From positions 248,001 to 312,000 of the forward strand of contig PDHQ01000019.1 in the NCBI GenBank assembly GCA_003339415.1: 64,000 nt of DNA, written 5' to 3'. Under the pieces are notes generated by a model. The model did not search any database. It was not told the DNA's origin and was given only the letters and a program-made list of their open reading frames with translations. This document shows, one piece after another, positions 1-9,831 of this stretch (position 1 is the stretch's first letter; every line of letters begins with the position of its first letter). Made by a program: the position numbers and the translations under genes. The stretch comes from Ophiocordyceps camponoti-saundersi (nom. inval.). Taxonomy: Eukaryota; Ascomycota; Sordariomycetes; Hypocreales; Ophiocordycipitaceae.

Positions 1-829
1 GCTGACGGCACTTGAGGAGCTCTACGCGCTGAGTGCGCTCGACGACGAAGGTCTCCTGACGCGACTCGGGCGGAAAATGGCGGACTTTCCGATGGAACCG
101 TCGCTTGCCAAGGTGCTTATCGCAGCGGTCGACCGCAACTGCTCGGACGAGATGCTCAGCCTCGTGGCCATGCTCAACGTTCCCACCATTTTCTACCGGC
201 CAAAGGATAAACAGCAGCAAGCGGATCAGAAGAAGTCCAAGTTCCACGACCCTCACGGCGACCATCTGACGCTGCTCAACGTGTACAATGCATGGAAGCG
301 CAGCGGCTTCTCCAACCCGTGGTGCCACGAGAACTTTATTCAGGCGCGGTCGATGCGACGTGCCAAGGACGTACGCGATCAGCTGCTCAAGATCATGGAC
401 CGCTACCGACATCCGGTCGTGTCTTGCGGGCGCGATACGCAAAAGTTGCGACGTGCCCTTTGCTCCGGCTTCTTCCGGAACGCGGCGCGCAAGGATCCGC
501 AGGAGGGTTACAAGACGCTCATCGAGGGCACGCCCGTCTACCTCCATCCGAGTTCGGCGCTGTTTGGAAAGCACGCCGAATGGGTCGTCTACCACACGCT
601 GGTGCTGACGACCAAGGAGTACATGCACTGCACCACCAGCATCGAGCCCAAGTGGCTGGTCGAGGCAGCGCCGACCTTTTTCAAGGTGGCGCCGTCGGAC
701 AGGCTGAGCAAGAGGAAGCAGGCCGAGCGGATCCAGCCGCTGTACAACCGCTTCGCTGGCGAGAACGACTGGCGTCTGAGCGCGCAGCGGCGAGGTGGTA
801 GGGGGGGCGGAGGCAGCACGTGGGGTTAA
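1..829 (+). CDS. PRP22: Pre-mRNA-splicing DEAH-box helicase Prp22 (DHX8-like), C-terminal part
   Basis: The gene enters from the left edge, is open from base 2 and stops at 827-829, leaving the last 275 residues. In the known family, Prp22 releases spliced mRNA from the spliceosome. The visible part covers the end of the winged-helix/ratchet (HA2) region and the OB-fold. Stretches such as [45 protein letters not shown] and HPSSALFGK followed by EWVVYH fit Prp22/DHX8 better than Prp2, Prp16 or Prp43. The helicase motor motifs lie outside the window. The tail is Arg/Gly-rich. No intron is visible in this part. Confidence 0.93.
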   Translation, partial: LTALEELYALSALDDEGLLTRLGRKMADFPMEPSLAKVLIAAVDRNCSDEMLSLVAMLNVPTIFYRPKDKQQQADQKKSKFHDPHGDHLTLLNVYNAWKRSGFSNPWCHENFIQARSMRRAKDVRDQLLKIMDRYRHPVVSCGRDTQKLRRALCSGFFRNAARKDPQEGYKTLIEGTPVYLHPSSALFGKHAEWVVYHTLVLTTKEYMHCTTSIEPKWLVEAAPTFFKVAPSDRLSKRKQAERIQPLYNRFAGENDWRLSAQRRGGRGGGGSTWG

Positions 830-1107
830 TCACGAAAAGGGGGAGAGGGTGTTGCTGAGAACAGGGGGGATGGTATGGTATGGCATGGTTTCTACATACT
901 CGTATATCTATCGACCTAGGTATATGTCTTGACTTGAATGAGTGGCTGCTGGTCTGATGCACCGGAAAAAGGGTATGTTATGAGGTGATGATGTCTGCTT
1001 CTTCACCGCACAAGTGTGCCCTGTAGTAGATAGAGTAGATAGGTACTAGGTAGGTGCCCAGGAAGGACGGTAGCCAGTCCCCCTTTACTGCCTACCTAAA
1101 TACGATC

Positions 1108-2034
1108 TCATGTCTCCAGGTCAAGGTCAAAGTAGCCGTCGTCCAAAGGGCCGAGGTGATCCAGGTAGTCGGTGCAGCCGTCCCTCTCAATACGGCGTAC
1201 ATAGAGCTCGGTTGGTGTGGGCTTTTGGCGGCCGTTCCGATCACTGCATTCTCCCTTGCTGTTCCTGAAATGGCGACGATCATGACAGCAGCTGGGGCCT
1301 GCCTGAGGGAGCTCGCAGCCGTCTTTTCTCCGAGCTCTCCAGTACCTGGCAAGGGTCATGACGTTCATGTCATGTCTCCTGCAGTCCAACCTGTAGTCGC
1401 GTGTGTAGCCGGCCGGGCAACAGGTCAGACACTTTTGCACACGGACCAGAGCGTCGATGGAGGCGAAGACGCCAAAGGGGCATTGACTAGGCTCGATGGG
1501 TTTGCTGCATCTCGGGACGTTGGTGAGGGGCCGGGGAATCTTGTTGTCCGCCCCGAGGTTGAAGGCTCTCTTACCGCACCGGGTTCCGTCTTCGTCGGTG
1601 ACTACATAGTCTATGCTGCAACACTTTCCATCGTTGGCATAGACTCGGCCGTTGTAGCAGCCTCTCTTGTCGTTTGGATCCGGGTCGGGGTTCGGCGTGA
1701 TCAGGCCTTTGGTGCATTCATCCTGTTGAGGGACGCCCTCTAGAACGTATCGTATATGGGGACATGTGGGAGCCCATTTTGCCAGTTCGTCGCATAGCGG
1801 GATCTCCTGTAGCCAGTCGGTGTTGCCCTTGACGTGGATGTGGCCGCAGTGGATGTTGGTTATGTTGCCGACGCTGTCACGGAGGACTGTTGCGAATTCG
1901 GGGCTGCAGCATCCTGTGGGGGAGCTGTAGTATTCTGTGCCGCTTTCGAAACTGGCGTGGCATCCTAAGAAGGCGCTGACGGTTGAGGCTAGCAAGGCTG
2001 TGATTGCTGTGAGTTGGGTGGAGAGGATCATCAT
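1108..2034 (-). CDS. Secreted cysteine-rich protein with repeated CC modules, unknown function
   Basis: This single exon encodes 308 residues. The first 21 form a clear signal peptide (hydrophobic run ending in STVSA), and there is no later membrane segment, so secretion is expected. I count 22 cysteines. They fall into four modules, each holding a CC pair followed by a spacer and a single Cys; the spacers are x19 in the first module and x13, x11 and x12 in the other three. One NIT glycosylation site is visible. I do not recognise a named domain. The start is the first of two adjacent ATGs. It is head-to-head with the knottin-like gene at 2903. A secreted effector or wall-associated protein is plausible but is inference. 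Confidence 0.75.
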   Translation of the reverse strand: MMILSTQLTAITALLASTVSAFLGCHASFESGTEYYSSPTGCCSPEFATVLRDSVGNITNIHCGHIHVKGNTDWLQEIPLCDELAKWAPTCPHIRYVLEGVPQQDECTKGLITPNPDPDPNDKRGCYNGRVYANDGKCCSIDYVVTDEDGTRCGKRAFNLGADNKIPRPLTNVPRCSKPIEPSQCPFGVFASIDALVRVQKCLTCCPAGYTRDYRLDCRRHDMNVMTLARYWRARRKDGCELPQAGPSCCHDRRHFRNSKGECSDRNGRQKPTPTELYVRRIERDGCTDYLDHLGPLDDGYFDLDLET

Positions 2035-2902
2035 CTTGTTGAGGAGGGTGAGGAGGTGGAAGAGGGGGATGATGATGATGATGATGATGGTGGTGGTGAT
2101 GATGATGATGATCTGCTATGTAAAGCCGCAGTCGGAGCAGAAGATGAAAAACAGCTCTTCTTCTATTGTGAATCTTCTCTTCTTCTCTCTTCAACGAGTT
2201 CTCTGTCTTCAACAATGTTGATGAGCTTGGAGAAGAGAAAATAGACGACTCTAAAGAGGCACATATATACACGCAAGTCATAGGCATTAGGCCTCCTGTA
2301 AAGCATCATCGCATAGGTCTAGAAAGCAATTTCTCTCCACATTAAAGCCGGTGCTCCAATCCTTCGTGTAAGAAGAAGCAGAATCTCGATGCCTTTCTCC
2401 GGGAGAAGGAGGATAGGGGGTTTAAGTTTCCAATAGCCAGTCCCAGAAGGCTGCCAACCGTATCTTGCATCATCAAGTATGTTTCCAAGATATGAAAGAA
2501 AGAATTAAAGGAAAAAAAAAAGACTCTTACGGATGGAAGTTTCGCCTGCCAAGGTAATTCGTACAATACATTATCCGTACGTGCCTTGGCTTTCTCGTAT
2601 TCTGCTTGGCCCGCCATAGAGAAGGGGCCTCAACGAAGCTTCGACTCTTTCGAATACGGTGGGTTGTTATTGGGATTTTTTTTTCTTATTTTACTCTCTT
2701 TCAATTTATTGAGTTGCGTTAGGTTCAGGGGAATATTGATGGGAAAAACCGGCTTGGGTTTCGTGAAATAAAAGGAGGAACGGGAGCCAGTTTTCTCTTT
2801 GTCTTTGGCTTCTTCTCGTCTCTCAACTCACAACTATCGCCGTCCTCTTACGCTCTCATTCATCACGTCTTCCAAGAAACTACAACTATAAAGAGATTGA
2901 CG
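2035..2902. promoter_or_regulatory. Divergent intergenic promoter region between two secreted-protein genes
   Basis: This spacer separates the leftward cysteine-rich gene from the rightward knottin-like gene. It holds a GAT/GTG trinucleotide tract at 2068-2112, a T-rich stretch near 2680-2710, a copy of TATCCGTA at 2572-2579, and a short CT-rich leader before the ATG at 2903. No convincing gene is seen, and the open frames here are low complexity. Confidence 0.5.
2068..2112. repeat. GAT/GTG trinucleotide microsatellite
   Basis: Near-perfect GAT units interrupted by GGT/GTG units lie just upstream of the leftward secreted gene, in its promoter or 5' leader. Confidence 0.9.
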
Positions 2903-3287
2903 ATGAAAGCAATTGCTACATTCATCGCCATCGCCGGCTTCACTTCCATCGGAGCAGCAGCTAGCCTTCAACCGAGGGGATGCGGGCTTGCGAGAGGTAG
3001 GATCACGCTTTCTTTCTTTCTTTCTTTTTTCTTTTTTTTTTTGCTTTTTACTCTCCCCTTGCTTCTTCGTTCTATTGTTCCATTTTGCCCCCTTTTTTCT
3101 TTGTTGTTTCCTTCAGATCGATTGGGTTAAGCTAACGGGGAGTTTCGTCTTCTCTCTCACAGCTCTTTGCCAGAGAGATCAACAGTGTTGTGGTACCTTG
3201 GTCTGTCAGCCGAAAGTGGAGAGATTGGGGCAGGATGGGAGTACGAGGACGACTACGAGGTGTGTTAGGAAGATACCACCTGTCTAG
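2903..3287 (+). CDS. Small secreted knottin-like cysteine-rich peptide (two exons)
   Basis: Exons are 2903-2996 and 3163-3287, with a 166-bp T-rich intron 2997-3162 (gtagga..cacag, phase 1). The spliced product is 72 residues. Residues 1-20 form a signal peptide (MKAIATFIAIAGFTSIGAAA). After a short LQPR spacer the mature part has exactly six cysteines in the order C-x6-C-x5-CC-x4-C-x18-C. This is the cysteine order of inhibitor-cystine-knot peptides, although the last loop is long. The splice is supported because only it keeps the frame open and puts the first Cys, in exon 1, upstream of the five in exon 2. Function is unknown; effector, antimicrobial or inhibitor roles are possible. Confidence 0.68.
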
Positions 3288-4897
3288 TCTTGACTGGCGG
3301 ACATGTGTAATGTATGTTGTGTGTATCACTATCGAGAGGCTGGCTTGCCGGGTTATGTGTGTTCAGCTTGATTCAACAACTGCGAAGTGTTTCCACGGAC
3401 GTGAACGAAACGAGGGCATTAGAACCGTTGAGCCGGTGAAGCACCCTCTGGTCAATAGCATGTTATCCATGTACGTGTATCCGTAGGCATGGTGGATATA
3501 CGGGAGGAAAAGGTTGTACTATCAGCGTGCCATCAGTCAAAAGCCATTTCGAGTTATGCTTTGCGTGACGATGATGCTCGACGATGATGCTCGGACCCAT
3601 CGCGGCAACGCAACAGGATTTGATGTCTCTGGCGTTGGAATAGGCTAATTTCGAGTTGCACCACGGATGATGGAGCAACGAAGATCGGCTTGATCCTTGC
3701 CGGGTTCTCATTTAGGAAGAAGAAGGAGAAGTAGAAGGAGAAGAAGAACCTTGTGTAATTACGGATGGTTCTAGCTCAGTGAGATCTACGGATACAGCGA
3801 TCGGTAAAGACTGGATACGAGTGACCGATTCCCCCGCCCAGAGTTTTACGGATACAAGGGGCACATGAAAGAGTCAAGTTGCCGTAGCGGTTGGCCAACG
3901 ATGCAAAGAAGCACACGCTTCTTCCCCTACATCAATAGCTTGGTGCATGCTCGTCCCGTTCCAGAGCTTCCCATTCGCTACCATCTTCTTTGTCGTAGCA
4001 GGAATCAAGGAGAGAGAGAGAGAGAGAGAGAGAGCAAAGAGACTGAGCTGAGCTGAACCGAGGCTAGTTGAGCGCTTGCTTAAGCAGATCTGAGCTGGGC
4101 GCGTGTGAGATTGTCACGGATGTTTAGATGCCGCATCAAACTAGCTCGAGACAAACCCAGCCGTTGCTGTGGTTGTTTCTTTACCGATTGCTTGCCGACA
4201 GAGTTGAAATTGAGGTGATCTAGATTGCTTCGTGCTAACCAAGTAGCTTCTAGCGATCGGCATGGTAGCTGCATCTTCGCAAACAAGCTGAAGGCTAGTG
4301 GGAAATGATCAGGTCCAAGGAAAGGGGAATCTAAAAATAAGCACGACGCTTCTGGGGAGGATGAATCGATGTTGAGCTCTTTCTCGTCAAGATGATGTTG
4401 TTTAGAGAAACTCTCCGCTGAAGATGAAAGATGACGAGTGAAAACTACCATCTGTAGAAGAAAACGAATCTCACGATGCCTTCATATTAGCCACGGCTTC
4501 AGAGGAGAGAGAGAGAGAGAGATGGTAACTAGAGATCATTGGTCAACCCTGGACCCTTGTTTCGTGAGAAGCTGAGAGCTGGCGATCCGTGAAATCAGAC
4601 TATTGTGAGGCTGAGCCGAAGACTTAGGTCGAGAGAAGGGAAGAAGAAAAGAAAGCCTCTCTTTGCAACGTGATGGCGAGCCTTGTTTTCAACATAGAGC
4701 TTTACGGGGGACGAGGACGTCGATCTATGAGTTGAACGGTTGTGTATATAATGACAGAGTTCTGCACTTTAGAGAGCGTCTTTTTCTACTTCTTCTTCAC
4801 AGCATTCAGTTATTGTCAGATCCTCATCGAAGCTGCTCATTCCTCAGTCTTATATCCGCAAACTTGATTTCTTGATCGTTCATTTTGCTCCGTCATC
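3288..4897. other. Intergenic spacer, no gene seen
   Basis: It contains GA microsatellites at 4009-4034 and 4502-4521, copies of TATCCGTA at 3478 and TACGGATA at 3787 and 3847, and a short leader before 4898. A 123-residue reverse frame at 4080-4451 shows no domain, signal peptide or coding-like composition, and I do not call it. Confidence 0.5.
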
Positions 4898-5777
4898 ATG
4901 AAGCTGTCGTCTGTTTTGGCACTGGCCGCTTCGGCCGTGGCTGTGCCTTCCGAGGCTAACGTTGCTACTGGCGCTGGCGTTGGTACCGGCGGGGGCGGAC
5001 ACGGAGGCGGTGGTGGTGGTGGTCACGGCGGTGGGGGTGGTCACGGAGGCGGCGGCGGACACGGTGGTGGCGGTTGGGGTGGTGGTGGACACGGCGGTGG
5101 TGGACACGGAGGCGGTCACGGCGGCGGTGGATGGGGCGGCGGTGGTCACGGAGGCGGTCACGGCGGCGGTGGATGGGGTGGAGGTGGTCACGGAGGCGGT
5201 CATGGAGGCGGGCACGGAGGTGGACATGGAGGTGGTCATGGCGGAGGCCACGGAGGCGGTCACGGCGGAGGTCACGGCGGACACGGTGGTCATGGCGGAG
5301 GCCACGGAGGCGGTCACGGCGGCCACGGCGGCCATGGCGGTCACAGAGGACATGGTGGCCACGGCGGTCACCGAGGCCACGGCGGACGCGGACACGGCCG
5401 TCACGGCGTGAACCCCTATCGCGGCGGCCACGGCAACTACCCATACTACGACGGCGGATACTACAACTTCAACGACGGCTACTGGAACGGCCGCTGGGTC
5501 GACGTCAGCTTCTTCGTCAACAGCCCTCCCATCTGCCAGCGCGAGAGGTACTGCTGCGACAGCGACTTCTACGTTCTCGGCGCCTACAGCAAAGGCTACA
5601 CCTCGTGCGATGGCGGTTCTTGGGTCTGCTGTGATTCTGGTCCCTTCTCTGTAAGTTGCAATGCTATTGATCGTTGGCATCTTTTCTTCCGCGAGACTGA
5701 CACTTCTTTTCCTTCTGAAGGGCAACTTCCTCGATTACTACGGCTCGAACTGCTTCCCCGACTACTACAAGTACTAG
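4898..5777 (+). CDS. Secreted Gly/His-rich repeat protein with C-CC-C-CC-C tail
   Basis: Exons are 4898-5650 and 5721-5777, with a 70-bp intron 5651-5720 (gtaagt..ctgaag, phase 0). The product is 269 residues. A signal peptide (about 1-17, ending AVAVP) is followed by about 140 residues of GGHGG-type repeats rich in histidine. A Tyr/Asn-rich linker then leads to a C-terminal domain with seven cysteines in the spacing C-x5-CC-x16-C-x6-CC-x16-C. Exon 2 supplies the final Cys and completes the second x16 spacer, which supports the splice. The cysteine order resembles a hydrophobin (C-CC-C-C-CC-C) lacking one Cys. The His-rich part could bind metal ions. A surface or wall role is inferred. Confidence 0.8.
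4985..5405. repeat. Coding minisatellite encoding GGH-type repeats
   Basis: Tandem degenerate units built on ggcggtcacgga/ggtggtcacggc encode the Gly/His repeats. Because of base composition, the other five frames are also unusually open here, which creates long spurious antisense frames. Confidence 0.9.
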
Positions 5778-6916
5778 GCTGCTGGCTTGGATTGGTCTCG
5801 AGATGCATGCTCTGCCTCGGCAGCAAGCCCGGTCATCTCCGCAGTTCATGACAGCTGTACCCATAGTATCGTTCTGTTCGTCGTTTGTACTTATTCTCTA
5901 ATAATTCCACATGCATGGCATGCGTGTATCAAGTTGAGTTGTTAATTCTACCTCTCTCTCTCCGTCTATCAACACCCAAGATTGGAATGAGGCATTGGTT
6001 CTACTTCTCTCTCCGTCTGTCAACAACCGTCAGAACCAGTGCATCATTCCAATCTTCGACATGCTTTTGATGTCACGAGACTTGTATCAGTGTCTAGAGA
6101 AGGGAAAGTGACGCGTATTTTGCCGTGTAAAGCTTCGATACGGACTTGGTCGTCGTCAAGACAGCTTCATCTCCCTCAACGGAACTTTCAGCTGAACACC
6201 TCAGATAAGAATCAGGGCGTTACCATTGTTCTGTTGCCGGGAATGAGTCATAATCCTACGAGATTACAACCAAGAAAGTATCGCAAGTCGATAGGCTGTC
6301 TTGGAAAGGTCCTGACTTGAAATCTCCAAACTGGTACTTACATACGGATACTTGCAGACTTCGCCCACTGTCGAGAACCACATCTCTCGAGATCTCGTCT
6401 TCCACGTCTGAAATTGCACCATTCCTTGGCCATTTCTTGTTTTCCATTCTTCACTTGAAAGCCAAGCAACGAAAGCTCTGCTCTGCCCAGTAAATCCCGT
6501 GCCTTGGTCGGTCTTTGAGCTCTGCTTTCTGCTCATCTCCTCAAAGGTAGCCCAAGAAATCGCGAATCGAATAGCCCAAGACAATAACTGATAGGCACTG
6601 ACCATAACTCAGACGTTTATTCTATAAACTTGATCTCCATTCTAGAAAGGCTTCTGGCAATATAACGGTTCTCAAGACACATGTAGTGTGATACTGTGGG
6701 CACATGCCCATACATGGCTTATATTCGTTATCCTGGACACCGATTGCCTCTGCCGGACTTTAGTCCCTCGTGTAATTGGATCTCGTCCCGGAGAGGGGAG
6801 AAGTCTTAAGTTGTTCTGGCTACGCACTCGTCTTCGCCCAAACTCTCTTCCGGCCAACCTACTCTGAGATTTCTCGTTTAGTTGTTGGTGACGTTTGACA
6901 CCAAACGCCAAAGACA
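5778..6916. other. Intergenic spacer
   Basis: This holds the 3' region of the Gly/His-rich gene and the promoter of the next gene. A short imperfect repeat of ctctctccgtct with caacacc/caacaacc follows at about 5953-6029. TACGGATA occurs at 6343-6350. No gene is supported; the overlapping reverse frames at 6256-6605 have no recognisable features. Confidence 0.45.
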
Positions 6917-7276
6917 ATGAAGTTCGGATCAGTCATTTCCTACTTTGCTCTCCTCGTCCACCGGGTTGCGGCAGCCCCCCGGACCGATGTGGCACCTGTC
7001 AACAGCACAGCCTATAACAACGAGAGCGTTGCAAACAAGACGATTGAATCGCGGGGCCTTTTCCTGGCTGGGACCTTGTCCATGACTGTGGGCGGCGCCA
7101 TCGCTGGACTACTGGTCGACCTCATCTCGTCCATGCGCTCGGAGGAATTTAGCAGTGATGCAGCAGTGATGATTGTAGACAACGACGGGATCCGCGTCTA
7201 TGAGAAGAAGACGAGCAACTACATTCAGATCGGACAGAATCAGGTACTTTCGTGCGTTGCCGTGCCTCGGCCGTGA
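6917..7276 (+). CDS. Small secreted or membrane-anchored protein, unknown
   Basis: The open frame gives 119 residues. A signal peptide (about 1-20, ending VAAA) is followed by three possible N-glycosylation sites (NST, NES, NKT) and a hydrophobic Gly-rich segment at about residues 48-70. The 3' end is uncertain. A CAG|GTACTT donor at 7244 could splice to an acceptor at 7282, 7300 or 7326, each giving a different short tail, so the true C-terminus may not be the stop at 7276. I recognise no family. It is the fourth consecutive secreted-type gene in this region. Confidence 0.5.
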   Translation: MKFGSVISYFALLVHRVAAAPRTDVAPVNSTAYNNESVANKTIESRGLFLAGTLSMTVGGAIAGLLVDLISSMRSEEFSSDAAVMIVDNDGIRVYEKKTSNYIQIGQNQVLSCVAVPRP

Positions 7277-9831
7277 TGGCAGTACTGGTGGTCTATTGAG
7301 TTACCTCTACGGATATTTGGCAAAAGAACGTACGAAAAGCGACTCCTATGAACCAAAGTTTCATGGCATTGGTAGATCCGACGATGGTAAGACAATCTCC
7401 CGGTGCGGACCCGAAGACGAGAAACCCTAGGCAGCGGTTTCAAGGTCATAGTTGTAAATAAGCTGTCGATCTTCTGTCGAGTTGAGCGGGAGTATACGAA
7501 GCTTTGGCTTTCCTTGAAAAGTCACAACATGCAAGTCGTTATGAAACGTTGGCATCGAGTTAGAGGCCCTAAACTGGTTATACGGCCAATGTCTAATAAG
7601 CCCATGTCCGAAGAGCAGTAATAGGATGTGTGTGTGTATGTGGGTTTGGCGAATCCGAACCCTGCAGGACATTTCTGTCGCCTTGCAGTTGCGAAGCGAG
7701 AGCGACAGTCATCGGTAGACCATCCATGAGACTTTTGTTCCTTGTCAACATCAAGCTTGTCTCTGGCATGGAGCTTGTTTTTCCTTATGGACAGAAGAAT
7801 GGGATTCTTTCGAGTCTTTCTTCTATCCTCAAAGTAAGGCTAGAATTCAAGGTGAACACAGTGATTCGGAGATTTTGACATCAAGACAGACGTCTATTCT
7901 CCGGAAAAGTAAGAACAAAGACATGGATTGGTGGTCTAAAGAGATCAAGTGGCAGCACAATGGCAGGGAAAAGAAATTTAGAGGTGAACCCGATAGACAC
8001 CAGTGAGCGAAAAGGGACGGGGATCGGGCTGTGGTTGGTGGAGGTTGAGGGGAGGGGAAAGGCGCACGGATGTCTTTCCAGTCACATCATGCCCGCAAAA
8101 CGTCGGTAAGGAAAAAGGTGCTTGACGTAGCGATTGGACGTGGACGAATCTGCCGGCAACCGACCGAGACGGACCCTGAAGTAGGGAATCGCGATCCCGA
8201 CAAGAGCCGGGGAGGGGAGGAAGGGGAAAGAAGGGCACTAAACGATGGTTTGGATGCAAAGACGGCAGAGAGGATTTTATATTGTATTATAATTATTGCG
8301 AGGGACAAGAAGAGACGAGGAGCGGCCTCAGAATCCCCTCCTACTAAACAAGCAGTTAGAAAGTGGCAAATGACGGAGGGGAAAAAAGCAAATGACAGTG
8401 AAAGAGAGAAATCCGCTGATGATGGCGAAAAGGGGAGGGGAGGCCATTGGTAGTGGTCGTCTCTCAGCGGGGAACCCCTTCCGGCGGCAGGGATATAGAG
8501 CATGTACGCATCCGGCACTCCGGCACTTGATGCAGTCCGTATAGGATCGGCCACCGGTCTGCGTCTTCTGTCTGTGACTGTCTCTGGAGACCCAAAGGGA
8601 CGAGCGACGGACCGCGCATCCTGGTTCGTTGGGCCGTCCGGGGGAGGGGGGAAGACGGGGGGTTTTAAGCGATGAGAGGAAGTATGTATGCACATACTCC
8701 GTAGAAGGAGGAGAAGTCTCTTGGGAAGACAATGACTGGAGTGAGAGTGAAATGATGCTCATCGTCGTTGAGAGGGTAGTGAAGAGGGAGAGGTGATGCT
8801 GGCCGTTGTCTATCGTGACAGAGATAGAGGGTAGAGTGATACCTACTGTGCGTGACGACACTTTTGGATACGGTCTATATCACCCCGCATGCACTGTGCG
8901 GTGGCGGGAGACAAGGCAAGCCCAAAACGGTGGGGCCCGCGGAAAAAAAGCAAACCAGTGTCTCGACACGGGCAGTACGCACTATACCGTCAGGCTACCC
9001 TGTGCACTGTACGAGAAATCATCACCAGGCTTCCCTCTTGCTCTCTCTCTCTGTGTGAGTTTCTCGCTCTCTCTCTCTCTCTCTCTCTCATTCAGACTCG
9101 CTCGCTCGCTCAAGAACTCGATCGGCGCTCCCTCTGTCCCTTCGCCCTTATTAAAGAAATGCCCCCTTCTGATTTCCTTTCTCTCTCCACCTGTAAGATG
9201 AGGGTCGTCTGCAGCTGTCATCTGCGCTCTCCCTCCCGACATCTCCCTCCCGATATCTCCCTCAACCACCACCTTTTCTCGGACCGACGGCGGACCGGTC
9301 GACGGAGCACAGAGAAGGGACTGCTTCATGTGGAAAACAGAGGAAAAAGATGAGGAAAAAGGAAGGAAAAACATCAAAAAAAGGGGATGGCAAGGCACCA
9401 ACACCCATACACCCTCGTCATCGTCTTTGCTTCTTCCTCCTTCCCTGTCCCTCCTCCCGCTCCCCAACCCTTGAACGGCATACCCTGTCCAAGACATGTG
9501 CTTCCCAGCAAAGACAAGAGCCCTTCGTCTGCCTCGAGTCACTCAAAAATTGTGCACAAGCTCGTCTTCACCCCCACACCCCCAGATCCAAGCAGTCTCT
9601 CCCCCTGGTCCTGTGAAGTCCTACTATTCGACACTATTTGACTTGTGGCTGCCTCAATCCCCGTCCGTCCTCGAGATTCTTGCTCTTTCTTTCTACGAGT
9701 CAGATAGCTGGTCGAGTTAGTCTTCCGAAGTTTATCACTTGAGAGGCTCGCACTTACACACTCTCGCACAGCCATACATCCCACTCCGTCGACAACTTCC
9801 CTAATTAGACAGTCGAGCCTACGATACGATC
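7277..9831. other. Long intergenic region, promoter of the RBR-type gene
   Basis: This 2.5-kb stretch has no gene I can support. It carries TACGGATA at 7308-7315, TACTCCGTA at 8695-8703 and a CT tract at about 9061-9089. A CT/CA-rich stretch that probably includes the 5' leader of the next gene lies at 9400-9830. Reverse frames of 150-200 residues at 8087-8861 and 8982-9542 are Ser/Pro/Arg-rich with no domain, and are read as composition artefacts. Confidence 0.45.

Noticed and set aside
4880..5725. 281-residue reverse-strand frame rich in Ala/Val/Thr over the Gly/His repeat
   Set aside because: It mirrors the GGH minisatellite on the other strand, has no start context or domain, and the forward gene has a signal peptide, splice sites and conserved Cys spacing.
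8087..8861. Overlapping reverse frames of 202 and 177 residues
   Set aside because: They are Ser/Pro/Arg-rich, lack motifs and a signal peptide, and overlap each other in different frames, as expected from composition.
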